Position numbers and translations under genes: made by a program. From Bog-950 sp964620645 (GTDB lineage Bacteria > Bacteroidota > Bacteroidia > Chitinophagales > LD1), in assembly GCA_964620645.1 (NCBI GenBank), contig CAZUHU010000002.1, forward strand, positions 1 through 64,000: a stretch of DNA of 64,000 bases. Direction: 5' to 3'. The notes beneath the pieces are model-generated. The model was not told the DNA's origin. It ran no database searches and saw only the letters and a program-made list of their open reading frames with translations. Shown here in pieces: positions 41,600 through 50,901 of this stretch (positions are counted from its first letter, which is position 1; every line of letters begins with the position of its first letter).

Positions 41600-41838
41600 A
41601 CCGCATCCTGTTTTGCTATGCGTTGTTACGAAGGGCCGGCTTAAGCCCTTTACACACTCCTGAGCGCACAAAAAGCGTTAACCAGGGCACTAAAAATGCG
41701 GTTACAGTGGTTATTCTTATAGGTTTAAGCCGGCTTGGCTTAGCGGTATGAATTATTTATAAAAACCTATACCCCCCAACAAGCTAGCTAAACCCTTGTG
41801 GCTTAACAAAATTTGAATTTTAACAAATGGCACTCAAC
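41600..41838. other. Structured intergenic region before the Bat operon
   Basis: There is no gene in these 240 bp but several inverted repeats: AAGGGC/GCCCTT (41631-41650), the long-range pair GCCGGCTTAA (41635-41644) and TTAAGCCGGC (41725-41734), and AACCGCAT (41599-41606) against ATGCGGTT (41696-41703). The GCCGGCTTAA element also occurs at 1291 and (nine of ten bases) at 9702. Confidence 0.4.
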
Positions 41839-41839
41839 C

Positions 41840-41847
41840 TACATTTG
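41840..41847 (+). promoter_or_regulatory. -7 box TACATTTG of the Bat operon
   Basis: A perfect consensus match, 20 nt before ATG 41868. TTTG at 41812-41815 lies 24 nt upstream, slightly long for a -33 element. Confidence 0.6.
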
Positions 41848-41867
41848 TCATCCCAAAAAAATAATGC

Positions 41868-42872
41868 ATGGAAACAACCAATGCCCCGGTAGATATTGCC
41901 TCTTTAAACGAGCGCATAAAAAATGAAAGTGCTTTTGTTGATGTGTTGGGTATGGAACTTGGCAAAACCATTGTGGGTCAAAAATACATGACCGAACGTT
42001 TGCTGCTGGCCCTGCTTTCCAACGGACATATTTTGTTGGAAGGTGTGCCCGGCCTGGCAAAAACCCTGGCCATAAAATCCTTAGCCACTGCCATCCACGG
42101 CAAGTTTTCGCGCATACAGTTTACGCCCGATTTGCTGCCTGCCGATTTAATTGGCACCATGATCTACAACCAAAAGGAAAATGACTTTGCAGTAAAAAAG
42201 GGGCCTGTGTTTGCCAACTTTGTGCTGGCAGATGAAATTAACCGTGCCCCCGCCAAAGTGCAGAGCGCATTGCTGGAGGCCATGCAGGAAAAGCAGGTAA
42301 CTATAGGCGAAAGCACCTTTAAACTGGAAGAGCCTTTTTTAGTACTGGCCACGCAAAACCCAATAGAACAGGAAGGAACTTACCCCCTACCCGAAGCCCA
42401 GGTAGACCGTTTTATGCTGAAAGTGATTGTTACTTACCCTAAAAAGGAGGAGGAGCAGTTAATTATAAGGCAAAACATGAGCTTGTCTGATAAGCCCATT
42501 AACCCGGTTGTGAAGAAAGAGGACATCATCACCGCACGCAAAACGGTACGCGATGTTTACATGGATGAAAAGATTGAACGTTACATTTTAGATATAGTTT
42601 TTGCTACGCGTAAACCCGATGACTATAAGTTAGGCAAGCTTAAACCGCTTATCAATTACGGCGCCTCGCCGCGTGCAAGCATTAACCTGGCGCTGGCCGC
42701 CAAAGCATATGCCTTTATTAAGCGCCGCGGCTATGTAATACCGGAAGACATACGCGCCATATGTTACGATGTAATGCGCCACCGTATTGGTTTAACCTAC
42801 GAAGCTGAAGCGGAAAACATTACAACGGAAGAAGTAATAAGCGAAATATTGAATGCTGTAGAGGTTCCATAG
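41868..42872 (+). CDS. MoxR-family AAA+ ATPase of the Bat operon
   Basis: A 334-aa cytosolic ATPase. Walker A GVPGLAKT, Walker B LADEINRAPAKVQ, sensor 1 ATQNP followed by EGTYPLPEAQVDRFM, and the C-terminal lid ASPRASINLALAAKAYAF. MoxR ATPases act as chaperones for von Willebrand A (VWA) proteins encoded beside them; here the DUF58 protein and BatA/BatB follow. First gene of an operon of eight genes with its own -7 box. Assignment is firm; the detailed role of Bat proteins in stress resistance is still unsettled. Confidence 0.94.
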   Translation: METTNAPVDIASLNERIKNESAFVDVLGMELGKTIVGQKYMTERLLLALLSNGHILLEGVPGLAKTLAIKSLATAIHGKFSRIQFTPDLLPADLIGTMIYNQKENDFAVKKGPVFANFVLADEINRAPAKVQSALLEAMQEKQVTIGESTFKLEEPFLVLATQNPIEQEGTYPLPEAQVDRFMLKVIVTYPKKEEEQLIIRQNMSLSDKPINPVVKKEDIITARKTVRDVYMDEKIERYILDIVFATRKPDDYKLGKLKPLINYGASPRASINLALAAKAYAFIKRRGYVIPEDIRAICYDVMRHRIGLTYEAEAENITTEEVISEILNAVEVP

Positions 42873-42898
42873 TATCATCCTGTTTAAACAGTGTAATA

Positions 42899-43801
42899 GT
42901 GGCAACCAAAGTTTCAAATACCAACGAGGATAAGCGCAGGAAGCTGCGCCGCATTGAAATTCGTACCCGAAAACTGACCAACCAGATTTTTTCGGGCAGC
43001 TATCACTCTGCATTTAAAGGTAAGGGCATATCGTTTAGCGAAGTACGCGAATACCAGTATGGTGATGATGTGCGCCTTATTGACTGGAATGTTACCGCGC
43101 GTAACCACAAGCCTTTTATTAAGGTGTTTGAAGAAGAAAGGGAGTTAACTGTAATGCTGCTTATTGATGTTAGCCGCAGTTCCTTTTTTGGTACGCAAAC
43201 CGACTTTAAAAACCACGTAATGGCTGAGATAAGCGCAGTGCTTGCCTTTTCAGCCATTTCAAATAACGATAAGGTTGGTGTAATGTTCTTCAGTGATATA
43301 GTGGAGAAATTTATTCCGCCCAAAAAGGGGAAGAGTCACATCCTTCGCATTATCTCTGAGATATACGACTTTAAACCGAAGCATGTTGGCACTGACATTG
43401 CAGAAGCCCTGCGCCACTTCAACAACATGGTAAAGAAGCGCAGCATAGCCTTCTTAGTATCTGATGTTATTTACAACAACGAAGGACTGAAGAGTGCATT
43501 AACCGTGGCTGCCCGCCGGCACGATTTGATAGGCCTGCATGTGTATGATAAACGCGAGGCGGTTTTACCAGATGTTGGCCTTATGCATGTGGTGGATTCT
43601 GAAACAGGAAATACGGCCTGGATAGACACCTCCAACAAAAAATTCCGCGATACCTACGCCAAAACTTTTGCTGAAAACCAAAAGAAAACCAAGGACCTGT
43701 TTTCAAAAAGCGGGGCGCAGTTGGAAAGCATAAGCACAGAAGACAATTATGTAATTGCCCTAATGAATATGTTTCGAAAGCGTGAAATGAGAAGAAGATA
43801 A
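42899..43801 (+). CDS. DUF58 protein of the Bat operon
   Basis: A 300-aa protein with a GTG start. The central DUF58 block is clear: RKLTNQIFSGSYHSAFKGKGISFSEVREYQYGDDVRLIDWNVTARNHKPFIKVFEEERELTVMLLIDVS. The downstream region is VWA-like with MIDAS residues DVSRSS and a later ASP/Thr pattern (HVGTDIAEALRHF, FLVSDVIYN). No membrane helix. It is the usual partner of the MoxR ATPase and lies 26 bp after it; the next gene begins 1 bp after its stop. Confidence 0.92.
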   Translation: MATKVSNTNEDKRRKLRRIEIRTRKLTNQIFSGSYHSAFKGKGISFSEVREYQYGDDVRLIDWNVTARNHKPFIKVFEEERELTVMLLIDVSRSSFFGTQTDFKNHVMAEISAVLAFSAISNNDKVGVMFFSDIVEKFIPPKKGKSHILRIISEIYDFKPKHVGTDIAEALRHFNNMVKKRSIAFLVSDVIYNNEGLKSALTVAARRHDLIGLHVYDKREAVLPDVGLMHVVDSETGNTAWIDTSNKKFRDTYAKTFAENQKKTKDLFSKSGAQLESISTEDNYVIALMNMFRKREMRRR

Positions 43802-43802
43802 A

Positions 43803-44795
43803 ATGGAAAGGCATGCACAAAATAGAAACACACATCTATATACAAAGCCCTATGCTTTGCTAAGGCTGTGCTTTGTGCTGTTGTGCGCCGGCGCAGCTAC
43901 GTTTATCTCATCTGCACAAAGTATTTCCGCCACCTTTGTTTCCGATAGCGCCGAAATACAAATAGGCGACCATATTCCTGTAAAATTCAATTTGCGTTTC
44001 TCCGGAGGCATACAACCCCAGCTACCGCAATGGCGCGATACTATAGGCGAACTGGAAATTGTAAAAGCGGGCAAGCTGGACACTTTTGATAATGAAAAAA
44101 GCACCGTACTGTCGCAAAACTATGTGCTTACCGCTTTTGATAGTGGCGAATACCACACCGGGGTAAAAACCATCTATTATAAAACGGCTTCCGGCAGGCT
44201 GGATAGTGTGCTTTCAAATGATCTGTTAGTTGAAGTACGTACGGTACCGGTAGATACAGCAAAGCCCATTAAAGCTATTAAAGCGCCTTTGCAGCAACCA
44301 TATACCTGGGATGAGTTTCTTTACTATTACATAGCTGCCGCCGTTTTACTGGCCTTACTTATTGCCTTGATTTTATACCTGCGTTGGCGCAATAACAAGC
44401 CCGTGCCCGAAGTGCGGCCTAAACCGAAGGAACCCGCGCATGTTTGGGCACGTGCCGAATTGAAAAAACTGGAAGAGGAAAAGCTGTGGCAAAAGGATGA
44501 AACCAAGCGCTACTACACGCGCCTATCCGAAATTCTGCGCTTGTACATCGAGTTCCGCTATGGCTATTATGCTATGGAAAGCACAACGGCTGAAATAGAA
44601 GAGAAGATACAATCGTACCACGTAAAGCGCATTGCGCAGGAAAAACTATTGGCCATATTAAACCAGGCCGATCTTGTGAAGTTTGCCAAGTTGTTACCAT
44701 TGCCCGATGAGAATATAAAGAACATGGAAAGGGCTTTTGGCTTTATTGATTTAACCGAACCCAAAGAAGAGCAACAAAAGCAGGAAAAGAAGTAG
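43803..44795 (+). CDS. Single-pass membrane protein of the Bat operon (small BatD-like)
   Basis: A 330-aa protein. A long N-terminal signal region (hydrophobic 20-37, cleaved after ISSAQ) precedes a beta-sandwich of about 120 residues (ATFVSDSAEIQIGDHIPVKFNLRFSGG) resembling part of BatD. A membrane helix lies at about 175-198 (YYIAAAVLLALLIALILYL), followed by a cytosolic helical domain (AHVWARAELKKLEEEKLWQKDETKRYYTRLSEILRLYIEFRYGYYAMESTTAEIEEKI) like the DUF4381-type tails found in these clusters. Function unknown beyond the complex. Tightly packed: 1 bp before, 3 bp after. Confidence 0.85.
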   Translation: MERHAQNRNTHLYTKPYALLRLCFVLLCAGAATFISSAQSISATFVSDSAEIQIGDHIPVKFNLRFSGGIQPQLPQWRDTIGELEIVKAGKLDTFDNEKSTVLSQNYVLTAFDSGEYHTGVKTIYYKTASGRLDSVLSNDLLVEVRTVPVDTAKPIKAIKAPLQQPYTWDEFLYYYIAAAVLLALLIALILYLRWRNNKPVPEVRPKPKEPAHVWARAELKKLEEEKLWQKDETKRYYTRLSEILRLYIEFRYGYYAMESTTAEIEEKIQSYHVKRIAQEKLLAILNQADLVKFAKLLPLPDENIKNMERAFGFIDLTEPKEEQQKQEKK

Positions 44796-44798
44796 AAG

Positions 44799-45812
44799 AT
44801 GTTTAATCACCTAACAGAAATATCGTGGGCCAACAAATGGGTGCTCTGGTTTATACCGGTGGTACTTTTGTTGTCGGTTGTGTGGTGGTATTTCCGTTCG
44901 CGTAAGGAACACCCTCTGCTTACTATTTCTTCTCTGCGCTCCTTCAAGGGGTTTGAGCATCCGCTTAAGGCAATCATTAAACGCCTGTTGCCCCTGTTGC
45001 GGGTAGCAGCATTGCTTTTTTTGATTGCTGCCCTTGCCCGCCCGCAAACCTTGTACGACGAAGAGAAGGTTTCTACCGAAGGTATTGATATAGTTATTGC
45101 CGTGGATGTTTCTACCTCAATGCTGGCTAAGGACTTTGACCCTAACCGCCTTGAGGCAGCTAAAAGAGAAGCCACATCTTTTATTGAGGGCCGCCCGCAT
45201 GACAGGATAGGCCTGGTAATTTTTTCCGGCGAAAGTTTTACGCAGTGCCCCGTAACGGTGGACCATGCCATTATTAAATCGCAGCTTAAAGAAATTAAGA
45301 ACGGCTTGTTAGAGGATGGCACTGCCATAGGTATGGGGCTGGCTACATCGGTGCAGCGCCTGGTAGAGTCGGAAGCAAAGAGCAAAGTGGTGATTTTAAT
45401 GACTGACGGCGTAAACAACCGAGGCATGATTGACCCTATGACCGCCTGCGACATTGCCATGCACATGGGCGTGCGCGTATATACCATAGGCATAGGTTCC
45501 AATGGCGATGCCATGACACCGGTAGGGATGATGGCCAATGGCACCCTGGTATTTGACCGCGCACCCGTACAAATTGATGAAGCCCTTTTAAAGGACATAG
45601 CGAAAAAAACAGGAGGAAAGTATTTCAGGGCGGATAATAACGAACGCCTGAAAGAGATATACCAGCAAATTGATAAGCTGGAAAAAACGAAGATTGAAGT
45701 AAGCGCCTTTGAACGCAAAACCGAGAAGTTTCATGTGTTTGCATTAATAGCAGGGGTGCTTGTATTTATAGAATTGCTCTTAAAGTATTTGGTAACGCGC
45801 TCAATTCCGTAA
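44799..45812 (+). CDS. batA: BatA, VWA-domain membrane protein
   Basis: A 337-aa protein with membrane helices near residues 12-30 and 65-83 and one near the C-terminus (about 308-330). The VWA domain (about 95-295) has the metal-binding MIDAS motif DVSTS (from 103) and LMTDGVNN. Topology puts the VWA domain in the periplasm or at the membrane face, typical of BatA. BatA and BatB are thought to form a complex with the MoxR and TPR partners. BatB follows 3 bp later and shares the layout, so the two are paralogues. Confidence 0.93.
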   Translation: MFNHLTEISWANKWVLWFIPVVLLLSVVWWYFRSRKEHPLLTISSLRSFKGFEHPLKAIIKRLLPLLRVAALLFLIAALARPQTLYDEEKVSTEGIDIVIAVDVSTSMLAKDFDPNRLEAAKREATSFIEGRPHDRIGLVIFSGESFTQCPVTVDHAIIKSQLKEIKNGLLEDGTAIGMGLATSVQRLVESEAKSKVVILMTDGVNNRGMIDPMTACDIAMHMGVRVYTIGIGSNGDAMTPVGMMANGTLVFDRAPVQIDEALLKDIAKKTGGKYFRADNNERLKEIYQQIDKLEKTKIEVSAFERKTEKFHVFALIAGVLVFIELLLKYLVTRSIP

Positions 45813-45815
45813 GGC

Positions 45816-46907
45816 ATGCCTAAGGATAACAACATAAAATACCTGTGGTTGCTGGTGCTTTTAGTGCCGGTGGGTGTGGCGTTATTACTTACGCGCGAAG
45901 TGGCTTTCCGATACGAGCATCCAAGCTATTTATGGGGCCTTGCCTTAGTGGCGCCGCTTATCGCATTTTTTATTGCAGGCCAGGTTTGGAAGGCAAAAAA
46001 GATGAAGCAGTTCGGTAACCCGCACCTGGTACAACAACTAACGGCCGATGCATCAATAGGCAAGCAGTTACTGAAATTTATTTTGGCCGCACTGGCATTC
46101 GAACTTATAGTTATAGGTTTTGCTAACCCGCAGGTGGGCACCAAGCAGGAGAAAGTAAAACGCCAGGGTATTGATGTAATTATTGCATTGGATGTTTCTA
46201 ACTCTATGCTTAGCGAGGACGATGTAAAAATATCTCGACTTGCGCGCTCCAAAAACTTTATCAGCAACTTTATTGAACAGTTGAGTAACGACCGTTTGGG
46301 TATGATTGTTTTTGCGGGCCGTGCCTACCTGCAAATGCCATTAACGGTGGACTATAGCGCTGCCCGTATGTATCTAAAGGCTACCAACACCGGTATGATA
46401 CCTACACAAGGCACTAACATTGCCGAAGCAGTAAATCACGCAAGGCAATCTTTTGTGCAGGGCGAGGACAAGCACAAGGCCTTAATAATTATAAGCGATG
46501 GGGAGGATAATGAAGGCGGCACGGATGAGGCTATTGCCGCAGCCGTAAAAGGGGGTATTAAGATTTATACCATTGGCGTAGGTAGCGAAAAGGGCTCGCC
46601 GATACCTATGGGTAATGATTTTAAGCATGATGAGCAGGGTAATGTTGTACTATCGAAAATGAATGCGCAAATGTTGCAGGAGGTTGCTGCAAAAGGCAAT
46701 GGTAAGTATTACACCATGGGCGGTGGTAAGGAAGAGATAAAGGCCATATTGAAGGATTTAGGAGGCCTGGGTAGCAAGAACCTGGAAGATGTAGTGTTTA
46801 CTGATTACGACGATCAGTTTATATGGTGCCTGTTGGCGGCGGCAATATTATTGTTGGTGGACTGGTGGTTAACCGAAACAAAATTTAAATGGAGCTTTAA
46901 ACTGTAA
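45816..46907 (+). CDS. batB: BatB, VWA-domain membrane protein
   Basis: A 363-aa paralogue of BatA. Membrane helices near 8-25, 36-55 and 88-106 precede the VWA domain (about 118-310) with MIDAS DVSNS (from about 126), GTNIAEAV and IISDGEDNEGG; a last helix is near the C-terminus (FIWCLLAAAILLLVDWWL). It carries all expected metal-site residues. Read through from batA, and batC begins 2 bp after it. Confidence 0.93.
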   Translation: MPKDNNIKYLWLLVLLVPVGVALLLTREVAFRYEHPSYLWGLALVAPLIAFFIAGQVWKAKKMKQFGNPHLVQQLTADASIGKQLLKFILAALAFELIVIGFANPQVGTKQEKVKRQGIDVIIALDVSNSMLSEDDVKISRLARSKNFISNFIEQLSNDRLGMIVFAGRAYLQMPLTVDYSAARMYLKATNTGMIPTQGTNIAEAVNHARQSFVQGEDKHKALIIISDGEDNEGGTDEAIAAAVKGGIKIYTIGVGSEKGSPIPMGNDFKHDEQGNVVLSKMNAQMLQEVAAKGNGKYYTMGGGKEEIKAILKDLGGLGSKNLEDVVFTDYDDQFIWCLLAAAILLLVDWWLTETKFKWSFKL

Positions 46908-46909
46908 GC

Positions 46910-47659
46910 ATGAGGGCGATGATGACAAAATATATGCTTGGTGCGGTGGGCTTGCTCTTTCTGCATGTGGTGGTATATGCACAGCAGTTAAATATTCCGT
47001 TTACATCGGTGCCTTATAAAAGTGATATACGTGCCGGCAACCGCCTTTTCCAGATAGATAGTTTCAGCAATGCGGCCGATGCTGAAGCACAGTACAAAAA
47101 GGCCATGGATAAAGAGAATAACGCTCCTGTTGCAGTGTTTAATCTTGGCGATGCCATTTACCAGCAGGGCCGTTACGACACAGCAGCCAAGTGGTTTGAG
47201 CTTTCGGCAAAAACCAATACCGATTCATTAGTACGGGCTAAGGCCTATCATAATTTGGGTAACAGCTATGCCAAGGCTAAAACCCCTAATTGGGAGGCTG
47301 CTGCAAAAGCCTATAAAGAAGCTTTGAAGCTGAATCCTAAGGATGCGGATACCCGCTATAACCTGGCTTATGCTAACGAAATGCTGCGTCAGAAAAACCA
47401 GGGCGGAGGCGGTGGCCAAAACAACAAGCAACAGCAAAAAAAGGACGACAAGCAGCAGAACAAACAGAACGATAAGAACCAGCAATCGAAAAACGAGAAA
47501 CAGCAGCAGCAACAAAACAGCGGGCAGCAGCCAAAGCTAAATAAGAAGGATGCTGAGCAGTTGTTACAGGCTATTTCTAACGAGGAGCAGAAAACAAACC
47601 AGAAAATGCAGCAGAAGCAAATGAAGGTTGCCCCTGTTAAGATTGAGAAAGACTGGTAA
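46910..47659 (+). CDS. batC: BatC, TPR protein with Gln/Lys-rich tail
   Basis: A 249-aa exported protein (signal to about residue 24, cleaved near VYAQ). TPR repeats span about 55-160 (APVAVFNLGDAIYQQGRYDTAAKWFELSA, AYHNLGNSYAKAKTPNWEAAAKAYKEALKLNPKDADTRYNLAYANEML). Residues about 163-215 are almost entirely Gln, Lys, Asn and Gly, a low-complexity region common in BatC. The C-terminal helix includes LLQAISNEEQKTNQKMQQ. It probably scaffolds BatA/B. The next gene follows after 96 bp, longer than other gaps in the operon. Confidence 0.9.
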   Translation: MRAMMTKYMLGAVGLLFLHVVVYAQQLNIPFTSVPYKSDIRAGNRLFQIDSFSNAADAEAQYKKAMDKENNAPVAVFNLGDAIYQQGRYDTAAKWFELSAKTNTDSLVRAKAYHNLGNSYAKAKTPNWEAAAKAYKEALKLNPKDADTRYNLAYANEMLRQKNQGGGGGQNNKQQQKKDDKQQNKQNDKNQQSKNEKQQQQQNSGQQPKLNKKDAEQLLQAISNEEQKTNQKMQQKQMKVAPVKIEKDW

Positions 47660-47755
47660 ATTGCCTCCTGCAGGCCGCTTATTGTGTGAAAAAAATTTAA
47701 GCGGGCCACCTTACCATTGACTATCCGTAGGAGAAGTAGAATTTTGCAGTATAAT

Positions 47756-49666
47756 ATGCGTGCACCAAAACCCATAGTTAGTTATGCAGCAGTTGTAAGG
47801 CAGACCGCCTTGCTGTTGTTGCTGTGGTTTGCCTGTGTTACCACCTTTGGCCAGGTGCAGTTTTCGGCCTCGGCGCCGGCCAGTGTTCCGGTAAATCGCA
47901 GTTTCCAGGTTGACTTTAAATTGAACGGTGTAATACGCGGCGGCATTAAAGCTCCCGCTTTTACTGATTTTACAGTTCTATCGGGCCCCAACCCTTTTAC
48001 CGAGCAAATGAATATTAACGGTAAAAAATCGGAGGCCATTACCTTCAGCTATGTGTTACAACCCAAAAAGGAAGGCACTTTTAAAATAGGTAAAGCCAGT
48101 ATTGCCGTTGATGGCGTAACAATGGAAAGCAACGAGCTTACTATAAACGTTACAAAAGCTGCAGCACAACAACAGCGCCAGCAGGCTCAACAGCAATACG
48201 ACCCCTATGATCCGTTTGGGATGATGCAGGACCCTTTCCAGGACCCCTTCTTTCAGCAACAGCAAACGCCTGAATATTCAAAAGAAGAATTGCAGAAACG
48301 CTTTAAGGATGATTTTATCGTAAAGCTGGAACTGAGCAAAAGCTCTGTTTACAAGGGCGAAATGCTGACGGCTACTTATAAACTTTACTACCGCCAGAAC
48401 ATGGCTGGCTTTAATGTTACCAAAGCCCCTGCCTTTGACGGTTTCTGGAGCCAGGAAGTAGAACTGGACCCTAAGCGCAAGCAGAAAATTGAAACGCTTA
48501 ACGGCAAACAATATCACACTGCTGAAATACTGCAATATAACCTTTACCCGCAGCGTGCAGGTAATCTTACCGTATCATCTATAGAAGCTGTGGCTAACCT
48601 GCAGGTGATGCTTGGCTCACGCAACCCTTTTGATGTTTTCGGGGGACGTGTGCAGCCTTTTGATATGCAGCTAAAAACCAATACGGCAACTATAGAAGTA
48701 AAGGAACTTCCGGAGCAGGATAAGCCGGCTGATTACTCGGGTGCCGTAGGTAAGTATAGTTTCGAAACCAAACTTTCTACCAAAGAAGTTAAAACAGATG
48801 AGCCTGTAACCTACAGCATGAAAATTGCAGGAAGCGGTAACCTTAAAATGGTAGAAGCCCCGGTGGTAAACTTCCCTAAGGAGTTTGAAGCTTATGACCC
48901 GAAGGTGAAGGAGAATGTGAATAACAGCGCAGGCGGTATGAGCGGCAGTAAGGAATACGATTACCTGTTAGTGCCACGTCAGCCCGGCGATTATGTTATA
49001 CAACCGCAAACCTTTTCGTACTTCGATCCTTCAAACGGTAAATACATCACTATTAAATCTCCTGAGTATGCCTTAAAAGTTACCGGCGAACCCAAGCAGG
49101 TAACCGAAGTGATTACAGAAGATTTGAAACGGAAAGATGTAGTAACACTGGGCAAGGATATCCGCTATATTAAAACGAACCTGCCCGACTTTTCAGGCAG
49201 CGGTTTGCTGTTTGGCTCAGCAGGTTTTGTAGCCATGTATTCCACGCCTTTCATTTTGTTTTTGGCGCTGGTTGCTGCTAAACGAAGGAATGAAAACCTT
49301 GAAGCAGATGTAATAGGCACCAAACGCCGTAAGGCATTAAAGCAGGCCAAAAAGCGTCTGACGATAGCCGAAAAATATTTAGCGGCTAACGATAAGAACA
49401 ACTTTTATAATGAGGTAAGCCGTTCGGTATGGGGTTACCTGGGCGATAAGCTGAGCATGGATATGGCCGAATTAAGCAAGGATAATGTGGAAGAAAAGCT
49501 ATTGGCCAAAAGCGTAAGCGCAGAAACTATCTCAAAATTCAAAGGCTTGATAAACACCTGTGAGTGGGCGCTTTATTCGCCGGTAGGTGAGGGTGGAGAA
49601 ATGAAACAGAACTACGAATTAGCCATGAACCTTATGGCCGATTTGGAAAACGAGATTAAAAAATGA
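47756..49666 (+). CDS. batD: BatD, large membrane-anchored protein
   Basis: A protein of about 636 aa. The frame extends to 47717, but ATG 47756 gives the signal peptide (hydrophobic ALLLLLWFACVTTFGQ). Beta-sandwich repeats occupy most of the chain (VQFSASAPASVPVNRSFQVDFKLNG; PEYSKEELQKRFKDDFIVKLELSKSSVYKGEMLTATYKLYYR; PVTYSMKIAGSGNLKMVEAPVVNFPKEFE). A membrane helix lies near 485-510, followed by a helical cytosolic domain. A Gln-rich patch (about 130-185) interrupts the first part. Its stop overlaps the batE start by 4 bp. Confidence 0.92.
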   Translation: MRAPKPIVSYAAVVRQTALLLLLWFACVTTFGQVQFSASAPASVPVNRSFQVDFKLNGVIRGGIKAPAFTDFTVLSGPNPFTEQMNINGKKSEAITFSYVLQPKKEGTFKIGKASIAVDGVTMESNELTINVTKAAAQQQRQQAQQQYDPYDPFGMMQDPFQDPFFQQQQTPEYSKEELQKRFKDDFIVKLELSKSSVYKGEMLTATYKLYYRQNMAGFNVTKAPAFDGFWSQEVELDPKRKQKIETLNGKQYHTAEILQYNLYPQRAGNLTVSSIEAVANLQVMLGSRNPFDVFGGRVQPFDMQLKTNTATIEVKELPEQDKPADYSGAVGKYSFETKLSTKEVKTDEPVTYSMKIAGSGNLKMVEAPVVNFPKEFEAYDPKVKENVNNSAGGMSGSKEYDYLLVPRQPGDYVIQPQTFSYFDPSNGKYITIKSPEYALKVTGEPKQVTEVITEDLKRKDVVTLGKDIRYIKTNLPDFSGSGLLFGSAGFVAMYSTPFILFLALVAAKRRNENLEADVIGTKRRKALKQAKKRLTIAEKYLAANDKNNFYNEVSRSVWGYLGDKLSMDMAELSKDNVEEKLLAKSVSAETISKFKGLINTCEWALYSPVGEGGEMKQNYELAMNLMADLENEIKK

Positions 49667-50448
49667 ACGGCGGCATAAACATATTAGCATATTGTAGGCA
49701 CAAGCAGTGGTTTTTGGCCGGTCTGTTGGTGTTCTTTACTGCTTTCAGTTTTGCACAAACCACGGCCCAGTTATACCAAAGTGCGGCCAAGTTATATCAG
49801 CAAAATCAATTTGCAGAAGCCGCAGCGGCCTATGAAAAAATAATTGCACAGGGTGGTGCAGTGCCCGAAGTTTATTTCAACCTGGGCAATAGCTATTACA
49901 AGCTAAACAACCTGGGCAAGGCCATTCTAAATTATGAACGCGCCAACCGTCTAGCACCCGAGGATGAAGACATCATACACAACTTAAAGCTTGCACAAAG
50001 CCATGCTGTAGATAAAGTAACCCCGGTACCGCAACTTGGCGTAGTGCGTTGGTGTAACGATTTAGTATGCTCCTATTCTGCTAAAGGGTGGGCAATGTGG
50101 TCTTTAGCAACCGCATGGCTGGCATTTATTGCTTTTGCTGCATACCTCTTTATGTCTTCTTACAGGGCGGTGCCACGCTTTGCCGGTATTGTGCTGGTGC
50201 TGCTTTCATTCACTTTTCTGTTTTTATGGCGTTGGCAACACAGCAACGTACATAATTCGGGCTATGCAGTTTTAGTAACTGAAAATATTTATGCCAAAAC
50301 AGCCCCTGATGGATCATCTAATAATGCCTTTCAAATCCACGAGGGTATTAAGTTTTTGCTGCTGGATAAGGTTGGGGAATGGAACAAGATTCGCCTGGCT
50401 GATGGCAAAGTGGGTTGGGTTGCTTCCGGCAGTTTCGAGAAAATATGA
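49663..50448 (+). CDS. batE: BatE, TPR and SH3-like protein
   Basis: A 261-aa protein overlapping batD by 4 bp. A signal or anchor helix (residues 17-30) is followed by TPR repeats (about 35-110: AQLYQSAAKLYQQNQFAEAAAAYEKII, PEVYFNLGNSYYKLNNLGKAILNYERANRLAPEDEDIIHNL). Two further membrane helices lie at about 145-163 and 172-190. The C-terminus (about 200-261) is an SH3-like domain (SGYAVLVTENIYAKTAPDGSSNNAFQIHEGIKFLLLDKVGEWNKIRLADGKVGWV). This domain order is diagnostic for BatE. Last gene of the cluster. Confidence 0.92.
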   Translation: MNGGINILAYCRHKQWFLAGLLVFFTAFSFAQTTAQLYQSAAKLYQQNQFAEAAAAYEKIIAQGGAVPEVYFNLGNSYYKLNNLGKAILNYERANRLAPEDEDIIHNLKLAQSHAVDKVTPVPQLGVVRWCNDLVCSYSAKGWAMWSLATAWLAFIAFAAYLFMSSYRAVPRFAGIVLVLLSFTFLFLWRWQHSNVHNSGYAVLVTENIYAKTAPDGSSNNAFQIHEGIKFLLLDKVGEWNKIRLADGKVGWVASGSFEKI

Positions 50449-50553
50449 TTTACCGCTTCACTGGAGGTGTAAATAAATCATATTATTATTCCCCCTATAT
50501 CTAACAATCTTCTTACTTTAGGTTTAATTATTCAACCACCTAAAACTTACATT

Positions 50554-50898
50554 ATGGGCTTTAAAGAAGAGTTTAAAGAGTTTGCCCTTAAGGGAAACGT
50601 ACTTGATATGGCCGTTGGTATCATTATCGGCGCCGAGTTTGGAAAGATTGTAAACTCTATGGTAAACGATGTTATCATGCCGCCAATCGGTTACGTTATT
50701 GGTGGAGTTACTTTTACCGATCTTAAGTTGGTATTAAAGCCCGCTGATGCTGCTGCTAATGCCGCCGAAGTGGCTGTTAAGTATGGGTCCTTTATTCAGA
50801 GTTGTTTCAACTTTTTGATTATTGCCCTTGCCATTTTTATGATGATAAAGGTGATTAACAAACTGCGCCCCGAAACTGTAAAGGAAAAAACCTCTTAA
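50554..50898 (+). CDS. mscL: Large-conductance mechanosensitive channel
   Basis: A 114-aa inner-membrane pore that opens on membrane stretch to release solutes after osmotic downshock. Helix 1: NVLDMAVGIIIGAEFGKIVNSMVNDVIMPPIG; periplasmic loop; helix 2: SFIQSCFNFLIIALAIFMMIKVIN; charged C-terminal end. Length and both helices match MscL. The loop is somewhat Ala-rich (PADAAANAAEVAVKYG). A TACTTTAG -7-like box (50514-50521) precedes it, separating it from the Bat operon. Confidence 0.95.
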   Translation: MGFKEEFKEFALKGNVLDMAVGIIIGAEFGKIVNSMVNDVIMPPIGYVIGGVTFTDLKLVLKPADAAANAAEVAVKYGSFIQSCFNFLIIALAIFMMIKVINKLRPETVKEKTS

Positions 50899-50901
50899 GA
50901 A

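Noticed and set aside
47660..47755. Internal promoter before batD (TAGAATTTTG)
   Set aside because: The spacing between TA and TTTG is two bases too long for TAnnTTTG; left unannotated, though the 96-bp gap is unusual for the operon.
47228..47775. Minus-strand frames rich in Leu, Cys and Phe opposite batC
   Set aside because: They arise from complementing the CAG/AAG-rich low-complexity tail of batC.
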